DNA of 27,650 nt from an uncultured Clostridium sp. (GCF_934754925.1 NZ_CAKVJA010000035.1:1-27650), one strand, 5' to 3'; counted from the first letter of the stretch, positions 7,185 to 16,818 are shown. The notes: generated by a model not told the origin, from the sequence alone. Program-made: numbers and translations.

Positions 7185-7340
7185 CATAAAGTAATTATAC
7201 CAAATTATAGAAATAATAGGTAGTCAGTAGCGTTACGTTATACATTATAAGTTTAGAGGCAAATTTGAAATAAACTTGTCTCTGAGTTTTTACTAAACTA
7301 ATAATTTCACCCTACTAACTCCTAACTAATTTAAAGGGGG
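7185..7340 (+). promoter_or_regulatory. Structured 5' leader of argG
   Basis: The ~165-base leader can fold as nested helices: AGTCAGTAG (7222-7230) with CTACTAACT (7312-7320), AGTTTAG (7250-7256) with CTAAACT (7293-7299), and AGAGGCAAATTT (7255-7266) with 7272-7283. No T-box core, long T-run or known riboswitch core was recognised, so the fold is of unknown meaning. The ribosome site AAAGGGGG is at 7333-7340. No short leader peptide rich in arginine codons was seen. Confidence 0.4.
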
Positions 7341-7349
7341 CTTTTATAT

Positions 7350-8573
7350 ATGAAAAAATTTAATAAAGTAGTCTTAGCTTATTCAGGAGGTTTAGATACA
7401 TCAATTATAATTTCATGGCTTAAAGAAACTTATGGTTGCGAAGTTATCGCAGTAGTTGGTAACGTTGGACAAACTGATGAGCTAGAAGGATTAGAGGAAA
7501 AGGCATTAAAAACTGGTGCATCAAAAATTTATATTGAAGATTTAACAAAGGAATTTGTTTACGATTATATCTTCCCTACACTTCAAGCTGGAGCTGTATA
7601 CGAAGGTAAATATCTATTAGGAACTTCTTTTGCTAGACCTTTAATAGGAAAAAGACTTGTAGAAATTGCAAAAAAAGAAGGGGCTGATGCAATTTGTCAT
7701 GGTTGTACTGGTAAAGGAAATGACCAAGTTCGTTTTGAACTTGCAGTTAAAAACTTTGCACCTGAAATGCCAATTATAGCACCTTGGAGAATTTGGGATA
7801 TTAAATCACGTGAAGAAGAAATTCAATATGCCTTAGATAGAGAAATCCCAATAAAAATCACTTATGAAACTAACTATAGTAAAGATAAAAACTTATGGCA
7901 CTTAAGTCATGAAGGCTTAGACTTAGAATTTCCTGAAAATGAACCTAAATACGATAAAATATTAGAACTTTGTAACACCTTAGAAAATGCACCTAACGAA
8001 GCAACTTATATTACTTTAACTTTTGAAAAAGGTATACCAGTTGCTCTTAACGGCGAAAAAATGGATGGTGTGAAATTAATTGAAAAATTAAATAAAATTG
8101 GTGGAGAAAATGCTATTGGCATTATGGATATGGTAGAAAATAGACTTGTTGGTATGAAATCAAGAGGTGTCTATGAAACTCCAGGTGGAACTATTCTCTA
8201 TAAAGCTCATGCTGATTTAGAAGAAATTTGCTTAGATAAGGCAACTCATCATTTTAAACAATCAATTTCATTAAAATTTGCTGATTTAGTTTATAATGGC
8301 GAATGGTTCACTCCACTTAGAGAAAGCCTTTCAGCTTTTGTTGATAAAACTCAAGAAACTGTTACTGGCGAAGTTAAGCTTAAACTATATAAAGGCAATA
8401 TTATTAATGCCGGAATGACATCTCCTTATTCATTATACAGTGAAGAATATGCTACTTTCGGTGAAGATGGTGTATATAATCAAAAGGATTCTGAAGGATT
8501 TATTAATCTTTATGGTTTACCAACTGTGGTAAATGCAAAGATGAAAGATTCTTTAAAGAAACAGGAGAAATAA
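7350..8573 (+). CDS. argG: Argininosuccinate synthase
   Basis: Joins citrulline and aspartate with ATP to give argininosuccinate, the penultimate arginine step, in the cytoplasm. The 407-residue length is normal. The N-type ATP pyrophosphatase loop AYSGGLDTS lies at residues 9-17. Further family segments follow: YLLGTSFARPLI, the glycine-rich HGCTGKGNDQVRFE, and ITYETNYSKDKNLWHLSHEG. It is the first gene of the arg cluster, under the ARG-box promoter and a long leader, with AAAGGGGG ten bases before the ATG. Its stop is one base from the argH start, so the pair is coupled. Confidence 0.97.
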   Translation: MKKFNKVVLAYSGGLDTSIIISWLKETYGCEVIAVVGNVGQTDELEGLEEKALKTGASKIYIEDLTKEFVYDYIFPTLQAGAVYEGKYLLGTSFARPLIGKRLVEIAKKEGADAICHGCTGKGNDQVRFELAVKNFAPEMPIIAPWRIWDIKSREEEIQYALDREIPIKITYETNYSKDKNLWHLSHEGLDLEFPENEPKYDKILELCNTLENAPNEATYITLTFEKGIPVALNGEKMDGVKLIEKLNKIGGENAIGIMDMVENRLVGMKSRGVYETPGGTILYKAHADLEEICLDKATHHFKQSISLKFADLVYNGEWFTPLRESLSAFVDKTQETVTGEVKLKLYKGNIINAGMTSPYSLYSEEYATFGEDGVYNQKDSEGFINLYGLPTVVNAKMKDSLKKQEK

Positions 8574-8574
8574 A

Positions 8575-9975
8575 ATGAAACTTTGGGGTGGAAGATTTAC
8601 TGAGGGAGTTAATGAGTTAGTTAATACCTTTAACTCCTCAATTTCAATTGATTCAAGAATGTATAAGGAAGATATCGAAGGAAGCCTTGCTCACGTTAAA
8701 ATGCTTGGAAAGCAAGGAATTATCCCATCAGAGGATAGCAAAAAAATAGTTGATGGTTTAAAAGAAATATTAATAAGAATTAACAATGGAACTATAGAAA
8801 TAGATAAAGATTCTGAAGATATTCACAGCTTTATTGAAAGTATATTAACCTACTATATTGGTGATGAAGGCAAAAAGCTTCATACTGGTAGAAGTAGAAA
8901 TGATCAAGTTACTTTAGATACTAAACTTTACTTAAAGAAATATATTAAAATTTTAATAAATGAGATACTAAATCTTCATGAAACCTTACTTAAAAAGGCT
9001 AATGAAAATATTAATACTATTATGCCAGGATATACTCATATGCAAAAAGCTCAACCAATTACCTTTGCACATCACATCTTAGCATATTGTGAAATGTTTA
9101 AAAGAGATATAGGTAGACTTTTTGATGCCTATAAAAGACTTGATGAAATGCCACTTGGAAGTGGTGCCTTAGCTACATCTACATACCCTATTGATAGAGA
9201 GTTTGTAGCTTCTGAGCTTGGTTTTTCTAAAATAACACTTAATAGCTTAGATTCTGTTTCAGATAGAGACTATGCTATAGAAACCTTATCTGCATTATCA
9301 TTAATAATGATGCATTTATCAAGATTTTCAGAGGAAATTATCCTATGGTGTACTGGTGAGTTTAACTTTATCGAACTTGATGATAGTTACAGTACAGGAA
9401 GTAGTATAATGCCTCAAAAGAAAAACCCTGATGTAGCAGAATTAGTTAGAGGTAAAACGGGAAGAGTTTATGGTGATTTAATGACTTTACTTACTGTTAT
9501 GAAAGGTATTCCTCTAGCTTACAATAAAGACATGCAAGAAGATAAAGAAGCTTTATTTGATGGTTTAGATACTGCTCTTCTTTCACTTCAAACCTTTAAT
9601 GGAATGATTAAAACTATGAAAGTAAAAAAAGCTAATATGAAAAAATCTGCATCTGGTGGATTTACAAATGCTACTGATGTTGCTGATTATCTTGTTAAAA
9701 AAGGTATGGCATTTAGAAATGCTCATGAAGTTGTAGGTAAGATAGTTCTTTATTGTATTGATAAAGATATTGCTATAGATGACTTAAGTATGGAAGAATT
9801 TAAAAACTTCTCTCCTATTTTTGAAGAAGATATATATAAGGCAATAGATTTATTAACTTGTGTTGAAGAAAGAAGTGTCATTGGGGGACCTAGCTCTTCA
9901 TCAGTTAAAATGCAAATAGAAATTTTAGAAAAATTTATAAAAGAAAATAAGGAGAATTTATCATGTTTAAAGTAG
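8575..9975 (+). CDS. argH: Argininosuccinate lyase
   Basis: Cleaves argininosuccinate to arginine and fumarate. The 466-residue product has the fumarase/aspartase superfamily signature GSSIMPQKKNPD (275-286), which carries the catalytic serine loop, plus HTGRSRNDQV (103-112) and GYTHMQKAQP (152-161) with the active-site His. The ribosome site GGAGA lies inside the end of argG. Its last 13 bases overlap argC, whose ribosome site AAGGAGAA lies within argH, so translation is linked. Its C-terminus is ordinary for a stand-alone lyase, with no fused acetyltransferase domain as some ArgH(A) proteins have. Glutamate acetylation is therefore left to ArgJ. Confidence 0.97.
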   Translation: MKLWGGRFTEGVNELVNTFNSSISIDSRMYKEDIEGSLAHVKMLGKQGIIPSEDSKKIVDGLKEILIRINNGTIEIDKDSEDIHSFIESILTYYIGDEGKKLHTGRSRNDQVTLDTKLYLKKYIKILINEILNLHETLLKKANENINTIMPGYTHMQKAQPITFAHHILAYCEMFKRDIGRLFDAYKRLDEMPLGSGALATSTYPIDREFVASELGFSKITLNSLDSVSDRDYAIETLSALSLIMMHLSRFSEEIILWCTGEFNFIELDDSYSTGSSIMPQKKNPDVAELVRGKTGRVYGDLMTLLTVMKGIPLAYNKDMQEDKEALFDGLDTALLSLQTFNGMIKTMKVKKANMKKSASGGFTNATDVADYLVKKGMAFRNAHEVVGKIVLYCIDKDIAIDDLSMEEFKNFSPIFEEDIYKAIDLLTCVEERSVIGGPSSSSVKMQIEILEKFIKENKENLSCLK

Positions 9976-10997
9976 GTATTATTGGGGCAACAGGATACGT
10001 TGGAGTTGAATTGTTAAGACTTTTACTTAATCATGATAGTGTTACAGTTACTGCTATCTCCTCCTCTACTTTTAAAGATGAGGAGATAAGCTCTGTATAT
10101 AAAAGTTTTTTCAATAAAACAACACTAGTTTGTAAAGATAAAAGTGATGTTATTGATAAATGTGATGTTATATTTACTGCTCTTCCTCATGGTTTAAGTG
10201 AAGAAATAGCAGCTGAAGCAATAAGTAAAAATAAAAAGATAATAGATCTTGGGGCTGATTTTAGATTAGAATGTGAAGATTCTTATGAAGAATGGTATGG
10301 AAAAAAGTTTACATGTAAAGACATTCATAAGAATAGAATATATGGACTACCAGAGTTTAATGGTTCTAAAGTTAAAGAATTTAATATAGTTGCTAATCCT
10401 GGATGTTATCCAACAAGTATTTCACTTGGACTTATGCCACTATTAAAGAATAATCTAATTAATACTAAAAATATAATTTGTGACTCAAAGTCAGGAATTA
10501 CTGGCGCTGGAAGAGGACTTTCCTTAAAAACTCATTTTGCAGAAGCTAATGAAAATTTTGCTGCATACAGTATTGGTAGTCACAGACATACACCTGAAAT
10601 TGAACAAACCCTATCATATATGGCAAATGAAAATGTAGAAGTAACATTTACTCCTCACCTATTGCCTGTAAATAGAGGAATACTTTCTACAATTTATTGC
10701 GAATCTAAAGCGCAACTTACCTTAGAAGAAATTCACGAAATATATGAAAAACAATATGAAAATGAAGAGTTTGTCCACATACTACCACTAGGCCAAACTG
10801 CTGAAATAAAGCACGTTAAATATACAAATAATTGTCATATTTCTATTCATCAAAATTATAGAAAAAATAAAATAATAATTATTAGCGTTATAGATAATAT
10901 GGTTAAAGGAGCTGCAGGGCAAGCTATTCAAAACATGAACCTTTTACTTGGATTACCTGAAAATACTGGTCTTAAGCTAATAGCTCCTAGCTTTTAA
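9963..10997 (+). CDS. argC: N-acetyl-gamma-glutamyl-phosphate reductase
   Basis: Reduces N-acetylglutamyl-phosphate to the semialdehyde with NADPH, the third step of arginine synthesis. The 344-residue protein starts with a dinucleotide-binding loop, GIIGATGYVGVE (5-16). The catalytic cysteine is C148 in NPGCYPTS, and a conserved SHRHTPEIEQ (about 207-216) supplies the active-site His. Its length is typical of the bacterial short type. It overlaps argH by 13 bases in another frame. An 18-base gap leads to argJ, with AAAGGATG as ribosome site there. Confidence 0.97.
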   Translation: MFKVGIIGATGYVGVELLRLLLNHDSVTVTAISSSTFKDEEISSVYKSFFNKTTLVCKDKSDVIDKCDVIFTALPHGLSEEIAAEAISKNKKIIDLGADFRLECEDSYEEWYGKKFTCKDIHKNRIYGLPEFNGSKVKEFNIVANPGCYPTSISLGLMPLLKNNLINTKNIICDSKSGITGAGRGLSLKTHFAEANENFAAYSIGSHRHTPEIEQTLSYMANENVEVTFTPHLLPVNRGILSTIYCESKAQLTLEEIHEIYEKQYENEEFVHILPLGQTAEIKHVKYTNNCHISIHQNYRKNKIIIISVIDNMVKGAAGQAIQNMNLLLGLPENTGLKLIAPSF

Positions 10998-11015
10998 ATA
11001 AAGGATGTGTAATTT

Positions 11016-12245
11016 ATGATTAAAATAGATGAAAACTTAACAGTGATCTCTCCTATTGGATTTAAAGCATCAGGAATTCATTGTGGATTAAAAAAAAGCT
11101 TATTAAAAAAGGATTTAGCTTTAATATATTCTGATGTTATAGCTAATTCTTGTGGTGTTTATACGAAAAATAAAGTAAAAGGTGCTCCACTTACAGTAAC
11201 TAAGAAACATTTAATTAATAAAAAAGCTCAAGCAATAATTATTAATAGTGGAAATGCCAATACTTGTAATGGTGATGATGGTCTATCAAAAGCAAATACA
11301 ATGACACAACTTTGTGCTAAAGCATTAAATATTAAAAATGATGATGTTCTTGTTGCTTCAACTGGAGTAATAGGTGTTCCTCTTAATATAGATGCAATAA
11401 AAGATGGAATTCCTAAATTAGTAGGTAATTTATCTAGTGATATTGAAGGTGCCAAAAATGCCTCTATGGCTATTATGACTACTGACACAATTGAAAAACA
11501 AGCTGGAATTCAATTTGAAATTGGTGGTAAAAAAATTACACTTGCTGCTATGGCTAAAGGTTCTGGTATGATTCATCCAAATATGGCTACAATGCTTTCT
11601 TTTATAACTACTGATATTTCAATCTCTCCATCATTATTAAAAGAAGCATTAAAAGAAAGTGTTAATATTTCTTATAATAGAATAAGTGTTGATGGTGATT
11701 CTAGTACTAACGATATGGTTTTAATAATGGCAAATGGCCTTGCCTCAAATGAAACAATAACTGAAAAAAATAATGATTATAATTTATTTTTAGATGCATT
11801 AACTGCTTTAAATATTCATATATCTAAAAAGATTGCAAAGGACGGTGAAGGAGCCACCAAACTTATCGAATGTACTGTAAAAAATGCTAATTCTATTAAA
11901 GATGCTGAAACTCTTTCAAAAAGTGTAGTTACTTCAAGCCTTGTTAAAGCTGCAATATTTGGTAGTGATGCTAACTGGGGAAGAATCCTTTGTGCATTAG
12001 GCTATTCTGATATTGACTTTGATCCTGAAAAAGTTGATGTTTCTTTTGCAAGTACAGCCGGTGAAATTCTCGTTTGCCAAAATGGTGCTTCTGTAAACTT
12101 TGATGAATCTAAAGCAAAGGAAATTTTGTTACAAGATGAAATTAAAATTTTAATAGATATGAAATTAGCTTCATCAGAAGCTACAACATGGGGCTGTGAT
12201 TTAACCTATGATTACGTAAAAATAAATGGTGATTACCGCAGTTAA
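11016..12245 (+). CDS. argJ: Glutamate N-acetyltransferase / ornithine acetyltransferase
   Basis: Transfers the acetyl group from N-acetylornithine to glutamate, recycling it, and in the bifunctional form also acetylates glutamate from acetyl-CoA. The 409-residue precursor contains the self-cleavage motif KGSGMIHPNMATML (181-194). T192 is the expected N-terminal nucleophile of the beta chain after autoproteolysis. No argA or argE lies in the cluster, which fits a bifunctional ArgJ, though monofunctional ArgJ cannot be excluded by sequence alone. The gene ends seven bases before a 25-bp GC-rich hairpin that separates it from argB. Confidence 0.96.
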   Translation: MIKIDENLTVISPIGFKASGIHCGLKKSLLKKDLALIYSDVIANSCGVYTKNKVKGAPLTVTKKHLINKKAQAIIINSGNANTCNGDDGLSKANTMTQLCAKALNIKNDDVLVASTGVIGVPLNIDAIKDGIPKLVGNLSSDIEGAKNASMAIMTTDTIEKQAGIQFEIGGKKITLAAMAKGSGMIHPNMATMLSFITTDISISPSLLKEALKESVNISYNRISVDGDSSTNDMVLIMANGLASNETITEKNNDYNLFLDALTALNIHISKKIAKDGEGATKLIECTVKNANSIKDAETLSKSVVTSSLVKAAIFGSDANWGRILCALGYSDIDFDPEKVDVSFASTAGEILVCQNGASVNFDESKAKEILLQDEIKILIDMKLASSEATTWGCDLTYDYVKINGDYRS

Positions 12246-12251
12246 CAATAT

Positions 12252-12313
12252 ATGGGTGGACCTCCGGGGTTAATCCATATATTGGATTAACCCCGGAGGT
12301 CCACCCATTTTTT
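12252..12313 (+). terminator. 25-bp perfect GC-rich hairpin between argJ and argB; attenuator-like
   Basis: The arm 12252-12276 is the exact reverse complement of 12284-12308, with a seven-base ATATATT loop, and T12308-T12313 follow. The stem is about 60% G+C in DNA near 30% G+C. The right arm contains GGAGGT (12295-12300) and the left arm its complement ACCTCC (12260-12265 region). The latter could instead pair with the real argB ribosome site GGAGGT at 12314-12319. As drawn it is a near-ideal intrinsic terminator inside an operon, so it should reduce read-through into argBDF unless antiterminated, or act as an RNA stability/processing element. Function is inferred. Confidence 0.8.
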
Positions 12314-12326
12314 GGAGGTGTAACAA

Positions 12327-13181
12327 TTGAACTATGCTCAACATGCAAATATATTAATTCAAGCATTACCTTATATCCAGGAATATTACGGTAAAACTAT
12401 CGTAATTAAATATGGTGGAAATGCTATGATTAATGATGAATTAACTAAAACAGTAATAAATGATATTATCCTTATGAAATGTATTGGAATTAATCCAATA
12501 ATAGTTCATGGTGGTGGTCCTGATATTAGTAATACTTTAAATGAAATGAATCATGAAAGTAAATTTATAAATGGATTAAGATACACTGATGAAACTACAA
12601 TAATAGTTGCTCAAATGGTATTAGCAGGAAAAGTAAATAAGGATTTAGTTAAACTTATTGAAAAGAATGGAGGTAAAGCTATTGGCTTATCTGGAATTGA
12701 TGGTTCATTAATAAAAGCTAAAAAACTTGCTAATGGTACTGATTTAGGATTTGTAGGTGAAATAACTTCTGTAAATACAGAGCTTCTAAACTTAGCAATG
12801 AACTCTGGATATATTCCTATAGTCTCTTCTATTGCAATAGGCGAAAATGATACTAATAGCTATAACATAAATGCTGATACCTGTGCTTCAAAAATTGCAT
12901 CTGCTTTAAAAGCTGAAAAACTAATTCTTTTAACCGATGTACCTGGTGTAATGACAGATCCAAATGACCCTTCTACTTTAATTTCAACTTTAAGGTTACA
13001 TCAAATTCCAAAACTAACTGTAGATAAAATAATTAGAGGTGGCATGATTCCTAAAATAAACTGCTGTGTTGAATCTGTAAGAATGGGAGTTAAAAAAGCT
13101 CACATAATTGATGGCAGAATTAGGCACTCTATCTTACTTGAATTATTATCTGAAAAAGGAATCGGAACAGAAATTTATTAA
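12327..13181 (+). CDS. argB: N-acetylglutamate kinase
   Basis: Phosphorylates N-acetylglutamate, the usual controlled step of the acetyl-recycling pathway. The 284-residue product has VIKYGGNAM (27-35), VHGGGPDI (60-67) and a C-terminal IIDGRIRHSILLEL segment typical of amino-acid kinases. About 24 residues (NYAQHANILIQALPYIQEYY region) precede the first strand. This N-terminal helix is the feature that makes Thermotoga- and Pseudomonas-type kinases hexameric and arginine-inhibited, so feedback inhibition is likely here too. The start is TTG at 12327, seven bases after GGAGGT (12314-12319); no in-frame ATG is nearby. The weak start codon and the hairpin just upstream both suggest limited translation. 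Confidence 0.95.
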   Translation: MNYAQHANILIQALPYIQEYYGKTIVIKYGGNAMINDELTKTVINDIILMKCIGINPIIVHGGGPDISNTLNEMNHESKFINGLRYTDETTIIVAQMVLAGKVNKDLVKLIEKNGGKAIGLSGIDGSLIKAKKLANGTDLGFVGEITSVNTELLNLAMNSGYIPIVSSIAIGENDTNSYNINADTCASKIASALKAEKLILLTDVPGVMTDPNDPSTLISTLRLHQIPKLTVDKIIRGGMIPKINCCVESVRMGVKKAHIIDGRIRHSILLELLSEKGIGTEIY

Positions 13182-13203
13182 CTAATTAAATGGGGTGTTT
13201 AAA

Positions 13204-14382
13204 ATGACTTTATTTGAACAAGAAAGTAAATATTTAATGAATACTTATGCTACCTTACCCATCGAAATATCATATGGTCAGGGTTCTTATTTATTTGATA
13301 AAAACAATAATAAATATATAGATTTTACTAGTGGAATTGGAGTTAATTCTTTAGGTTATAACAATGCTGATTGGAAAAACTCAATAATATCTCAACTAAA
13401 CAAATTCCAACACTTATCTAATATTTTCACTAATGATTCTACTGTATCACTTGCAAAAAAGCTTTGTGAATTATCCGGAATGGATAAAGTTTTTTTTGCT
13501 AATTCTGGTGCCGAAGCAAATGAATGTGCTATTAAACTTGCTAGAAAGTATAGCTTTAATAAATATGGTGAAGGTAGAGGTACTATTCTTTCACTAAAGC
13601 AATCTTTCCACGGTAGAACCTTAGCTACATTAACTGCAACTGGACAAGATAAATTTCATAATTACTTCTTTCCATTCCCTGCAGGATTTAATTATGTAAC
13701 TGCTAATTCTATTGATGATCTAAAAGAAAAACTTACTTCTGATGTTTGTGCAATAATTATGGAAGCTATTCAAGGTGAAGGGGGTGTTCATCCACTAGAT
13801 AAAGATTTTGTTTTAGCTGCTTGTAAATTAGCTAAAGAAAAAGATGTATTAATAATTTTTGATGAAGTTCAATGCGGAATAGCTAGAACAGGAAATCTCT
13901 TTGGATATAATAGTTTCAATGTTGAACCTGATATAGTGACTTGTGCTAAAGGTCTAGGGGCAGGTCTTCCTATAGGTGCAGTTTTATGTAATAAAAATCT
14001 TTCATCAACTTTTAAGCCTGGAGATCATGGCTCAACATTTGGTGGAAATCCAGTTATATGTGCAGGTGCAACTTCAGTATTAAATCAACTTTGTAATAGT
14101 AATTCTTATAGCGAAATTATATTCAAAGGTGAACTAATAAAAGAAACTATTTTAAATGAAAATTTAGAAATAGTAAAAGATGTTCGTGGATCAGGTCTAA
14201 TGCTTGGAATAGAAATAGATGGTGATTCATCTATTGTTCAGAAAAAATCTCTTGAGAATGGCCTACTACTCTTAACAGCTGGCAAAAACGTAGTAAGATT
14301 ATTACCTCCACTAAACATCCCTGTAGATGATGTTAAAGCTGGTTTAAACATCTTAGTAAAAGTATTAAAAGAATATAAGTAA
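13204..14382 (+). CDS. argD: N-acetylornithine aminotransferase
   Basis: A PLP-dependent class III aminotransferase that converts N-acetylglutamate semialdehyde plus glutamate to N-acetylornithine. The 392-residue protein shows FANSGAEANE (PLP phosphate contact), the FHGRT segment, FDEVQCGIARTG with the PLP-binding Asp, and the Schiff-base lysine K249 in TCAKGLGAGLPIGA. ATG 13204 is taken as the start because GGGGTG (13192-13197) lies at ribosome-site spacing. An in-frame GTG at 13195 lies within that site and would add three residues. A 22-base gap separates it from argB. Confidence 0.95.
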   Translation: MTLFEQESKYLMNTYATLPIEISYGQGSYLFDKNNNKYIDFTSGIGVNSLGYNNADWKNSIISQLNKFQHLSNIFTNDSTVSLAKKLCELSGMDKVFFANSGAEANECAIKLARKYSFNKYGEGRGTILSLKQSFHGRTLATLTATGQDKFHNYFFPFPAGFNYVTANSIDDLKEKLTSDVCAIIMEAIQGEGGVHPLDKDFVLAACKLAKEKDVLIIFDEVQCGIARTGNLFGYNSFNVEPDIVTCAKGLGAGLPIGAVLCNKNLSSTFKPGDHGSTFGGNPVICAGATSVLNQLCNSNSYSEIIFKGELIKETILNENLEIVKDVRGSGLMLGIEIDGDSSIVQKKSLENGLLLLTAGKNVVRLLPPLNIPVDDVKAGLNILVKVLKEYK

Positions 14383-14403
14383 ATTAAAAAGGGGGCCTTA
14401 TTT

Positions 14404-15327
14404 ATGAATAAAGATTTATTACGTATGGATAATCTTTCAAAAGAAGAAATTTTAGATATATTAAATCTTGCTGATCAATTAAAATATGAACAAAAACATG
14501 GCATAGAACATCATTTACTAAAAGGCAAATCTTTAGGAATGATTTTTGAAAAAGCATCAACTCGTACAAGGGTTTCTTTTGAAGTTGGAATGTATCAGCT
14601 TGGTGGACATCCTCTATTCTTAAGCTCTAAAGATTTGCAAATAGGTCGTGGAGAACCTATTCAAGATACAGCTAGAGTTTTATCTAGATACTTAGATGGA
14701 ATTATGATAAGAACATTTTCTCAAAAGGGCATTGAAACCTTAGCTGAATGTTCTTCTATTCCTATAATTAATGGATTAACTGACGATGAACATCCTTGCC
14801 AGGTCTTAGCAGATTTAATGACTATAAGAGAAAAAAAGCTTATCCTTGAAGGCTTAAAAGTTGCATATATTGGTGACGGTAATAATATGTGTAACTCTTT
14901 AATTATTGGTTGCTTAACTCTAGGTATGAACATAGCAATTGCTAATCCTATTGGATATAAACCACCTAAATATTATATTGAAAAGGGGATTGAATTAGCT
15001 AATGAAAATAAAGTTTCTTTCGAAATGACTGAAAATCCAGCTGAAGCTATAAAAAATGCAGATGTAATTATAACGGATGTTTGGGCTAGTATGGGACAAG
15101 AAGACGAAGTTAAAAAGCGTCAAGTCGCTTTCAAAGGTTATCAGGTTAATTCAAAAGTGATGAAATTAGCAAATGACGATGCTATAGTTCTTCACTGCCT
15201 TCCTGCTCATAGAGAAGAAGAAATTACCGAAGAAATTCTTGAAGCTCATGCTGATATAATATTTGAAGAAGCAGAAAATAGGCTCCATGCACAAAAAGCA
15301 GTCCTCGTAAAACTTTTATCTAAATAA
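14404..15327 (+). CDS. argF: Ornithine carbamoyltransferase (anabolic)
   Basis: Transfers the carbamoyl group to ornithine, making citrulline. The 307-residue protein has the carbamoyl-phosphate loop STRTR (52-56), HPCQ (130-133), the ornithine-binding DVWASMGQ with SMG at 228-230, and HCLP (263-266) with the reactive Cys. The SMG loop distinguishes it from aspartate carbamoyltransferase. The ribosome site AAGGGGG precedes the ATG. It is the last gene of the cluster and is followed by a terminator. Its place with biosynthetic genes, with no arcA/arcC nearby, supports the anabolic role. Confidence 0.97.
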   Translation: MNKDLLRMDNLSKEEILDILNLADQLKYEQKHGIEHHLLKGKSLGMIFEKASTRTRVSFEVGMYQLGGHPLFLSSKDLQIGRGEPIQDTARVLSRYLDGIMIRTFSQKGIETLAECSSIPIINGLTDDEHPCQVLADLMTIREKKLILEGLKVAYIGDGNNMCNSLIIGCLTLGMNIAIANPIGYKPPKYYIEKGIELANENKVSFEMTENPAEAIKNADVIITDVWASMGQEDEVKKRQVAFKGYQVNSKVMKLANDDAIVLHCLPAHREEEITEEILEAHADIIFEEAENRLHAQKAVLVKLLSK

Positions 15328-15425
15328 TTTATACCCAATGATAAAATGAATTATTTCCTTTAATTCTTGGATATAAGTTTATTTAACTGTAGCTCTTTTA
15401 TATTAAAAACTACTTAAATCAAACG

Positions 15426-15463
15426 AAAAACTACCCCAGTTAAATTCAACTGAGGTAGTTTTT
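15426..15463. terminator. Terminator after argF, probably bidirectional
   Basis: AAAAACTACC and CAGTT (15426-15441, with one unpaired C) pair with AACTG and GGTAGTTTTT (15448-15463), closing a six-base loop. The T-run ends the argF transcript. The mirrored A-run gives the minus-strand sucrose operon a U-ended hairpin too. The rest of the 204-base gap shows no gene. Confidence 0.85.
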
Positions 15464-15531
15464 ATATCAAAATAATCTATAGATAATTTAAAATACTATT
15501 ATAAATACTTATAAATTTTAAATATACTTTA

Positions 15532-16770
15532 CTATTTATTTAATGTTATATTTTCAAATATGACATCATTATCAATTGAAAATATTCCCCATTCTGACCC
15601 CTGAACTAAAAACATTCTACTGCTTAAAACAATCTCATCATTTACATAAATAACTACAACACTATCATCAATTATAATAGTAAAATCTAGTGAACTTTTT
15701 TCATTAAATTCAAATGGTATATTTGATTGTGGTTGTAAATTTGATATATTATTTATTGATGTATTATAAAATTGAATCTCTTGTTTATCTATATCAAATA
15801 CAATATTTAAGCTTCCCAAATTATCTTCATCAACATTAAACATAAATCCAAATTTACCACTATCTGAATTTAAATTTATTTTTCCTTTAATCTTACTTAT
15901 ACCATTAATAGCATCAAATTTTGCAAACTCATAATTTTTTCCACTAAATTTATAAGTATTTTTATTTTTATTTATAGTTTTTGTATATTCTATCAACTTA
16001 ATTTTAGTATCTTTTTTTATTTTTTCTATAACATTATCTATTGGTACCGGATGTAATTCTCCATTTTCATCCTGTTTAAGTTGATGAACAACTAAATTCC
16101 CTGCCCAATCATAATTTTCTGAATCACTATACATCACTTTAGTTGGAGTCCATCCAAAGATATATAAATGTTCTAAATCCTTTTCCATTCTACCTGCATA
16201 GAATCCATTGCCATCAAAATGATCCTTTTGTGGAATAATAAACTCTCCTTTTGAATCACTCGCAATTCTATAATGAGTTACCCTATCTGGCCATTGATCT
16301 GAAAAAGACAAATACCAATATTCTCCATACTTAATTAATGTTGGACATTCTAGATTGGAATCTGTCCCCATATCATTTTTAAATAATATACCTTGATCTT
16401 TCCATACTCTTAAATCATCTGAAGTGTATAATGCTATTACCCCACTATTATTTTTTCTTGTAGTTATTAACATCCAATATTCATTATAGTCTTCATTATA
16501 AATTACATAAGGATCTCTAAAATCATCACCACTATATTGTTCGTCTGCAAAAAATGTATCTTCGGATATCTTTGTCCACTCTTTCATATCCATGCTTGTA
16601 GCATGCATAATGGCTTCTTTAGGCATCTTCTTAGGATTATGACCTGTATAAAATGCATGAAATACACCATTATTATCCTTTATAACTGAACCAGTTCCCA
16701 ATGCCAAATCTTGATCTTGAGTATTTTTAGAATATGGTATTACTTGTCCTTCATTAAGTACTTTATTCAT
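15532..16770 (-). pseudogene. N-terminally truncated GH32-family glycosidase
   Basis: The open frame encodes 412 residues of a five-bladed GH32 beta-propeller and C-terminal beta-sandwich. Visible motifs are TGSVI (26-30), FRDPYV (84-89) and LECPTL (140-145, acid/base Glu E141). Relatives of this subgroup begin with about 60-70 residues containing the first blade and the Asp nucleophile; these are absent here. The frame has a TGA seven codons above its ATG and no ribosome site. In the adjacent frame a start at 16792 encodes only MKYFSYKYE, which resembles the usual N-terminus of such proteins before a stop. I therefore infer an internal deletion plus frameshift. The second domain (from about residue 290) looks complete. 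It is the last gene of the sucrose operon, 48 bases after the fructokinase. A shortened but working enzyme is unlikely without the nucleophile. Confidence 0.6.
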
Positions 16771-16818
16771 ATTTATATGAAAAGTACTTCATTTTAAGCT
16801 AATCTATATATTCATTTA

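Noticed and set aside
7185..7340. T-box riboswitch in the argG leader
   Set aside because: No AGGGTGGNACCGCG-like core or terminator/antiterminator pair with a T-run was found.
12181..12366. Minus-strand frame spanning the argJ-argB hairpin
   Set aside because: It covers a perfect palindrome and the ends of two certain genes and has no ribosome site; the open frame is a by-product of the hairpin.
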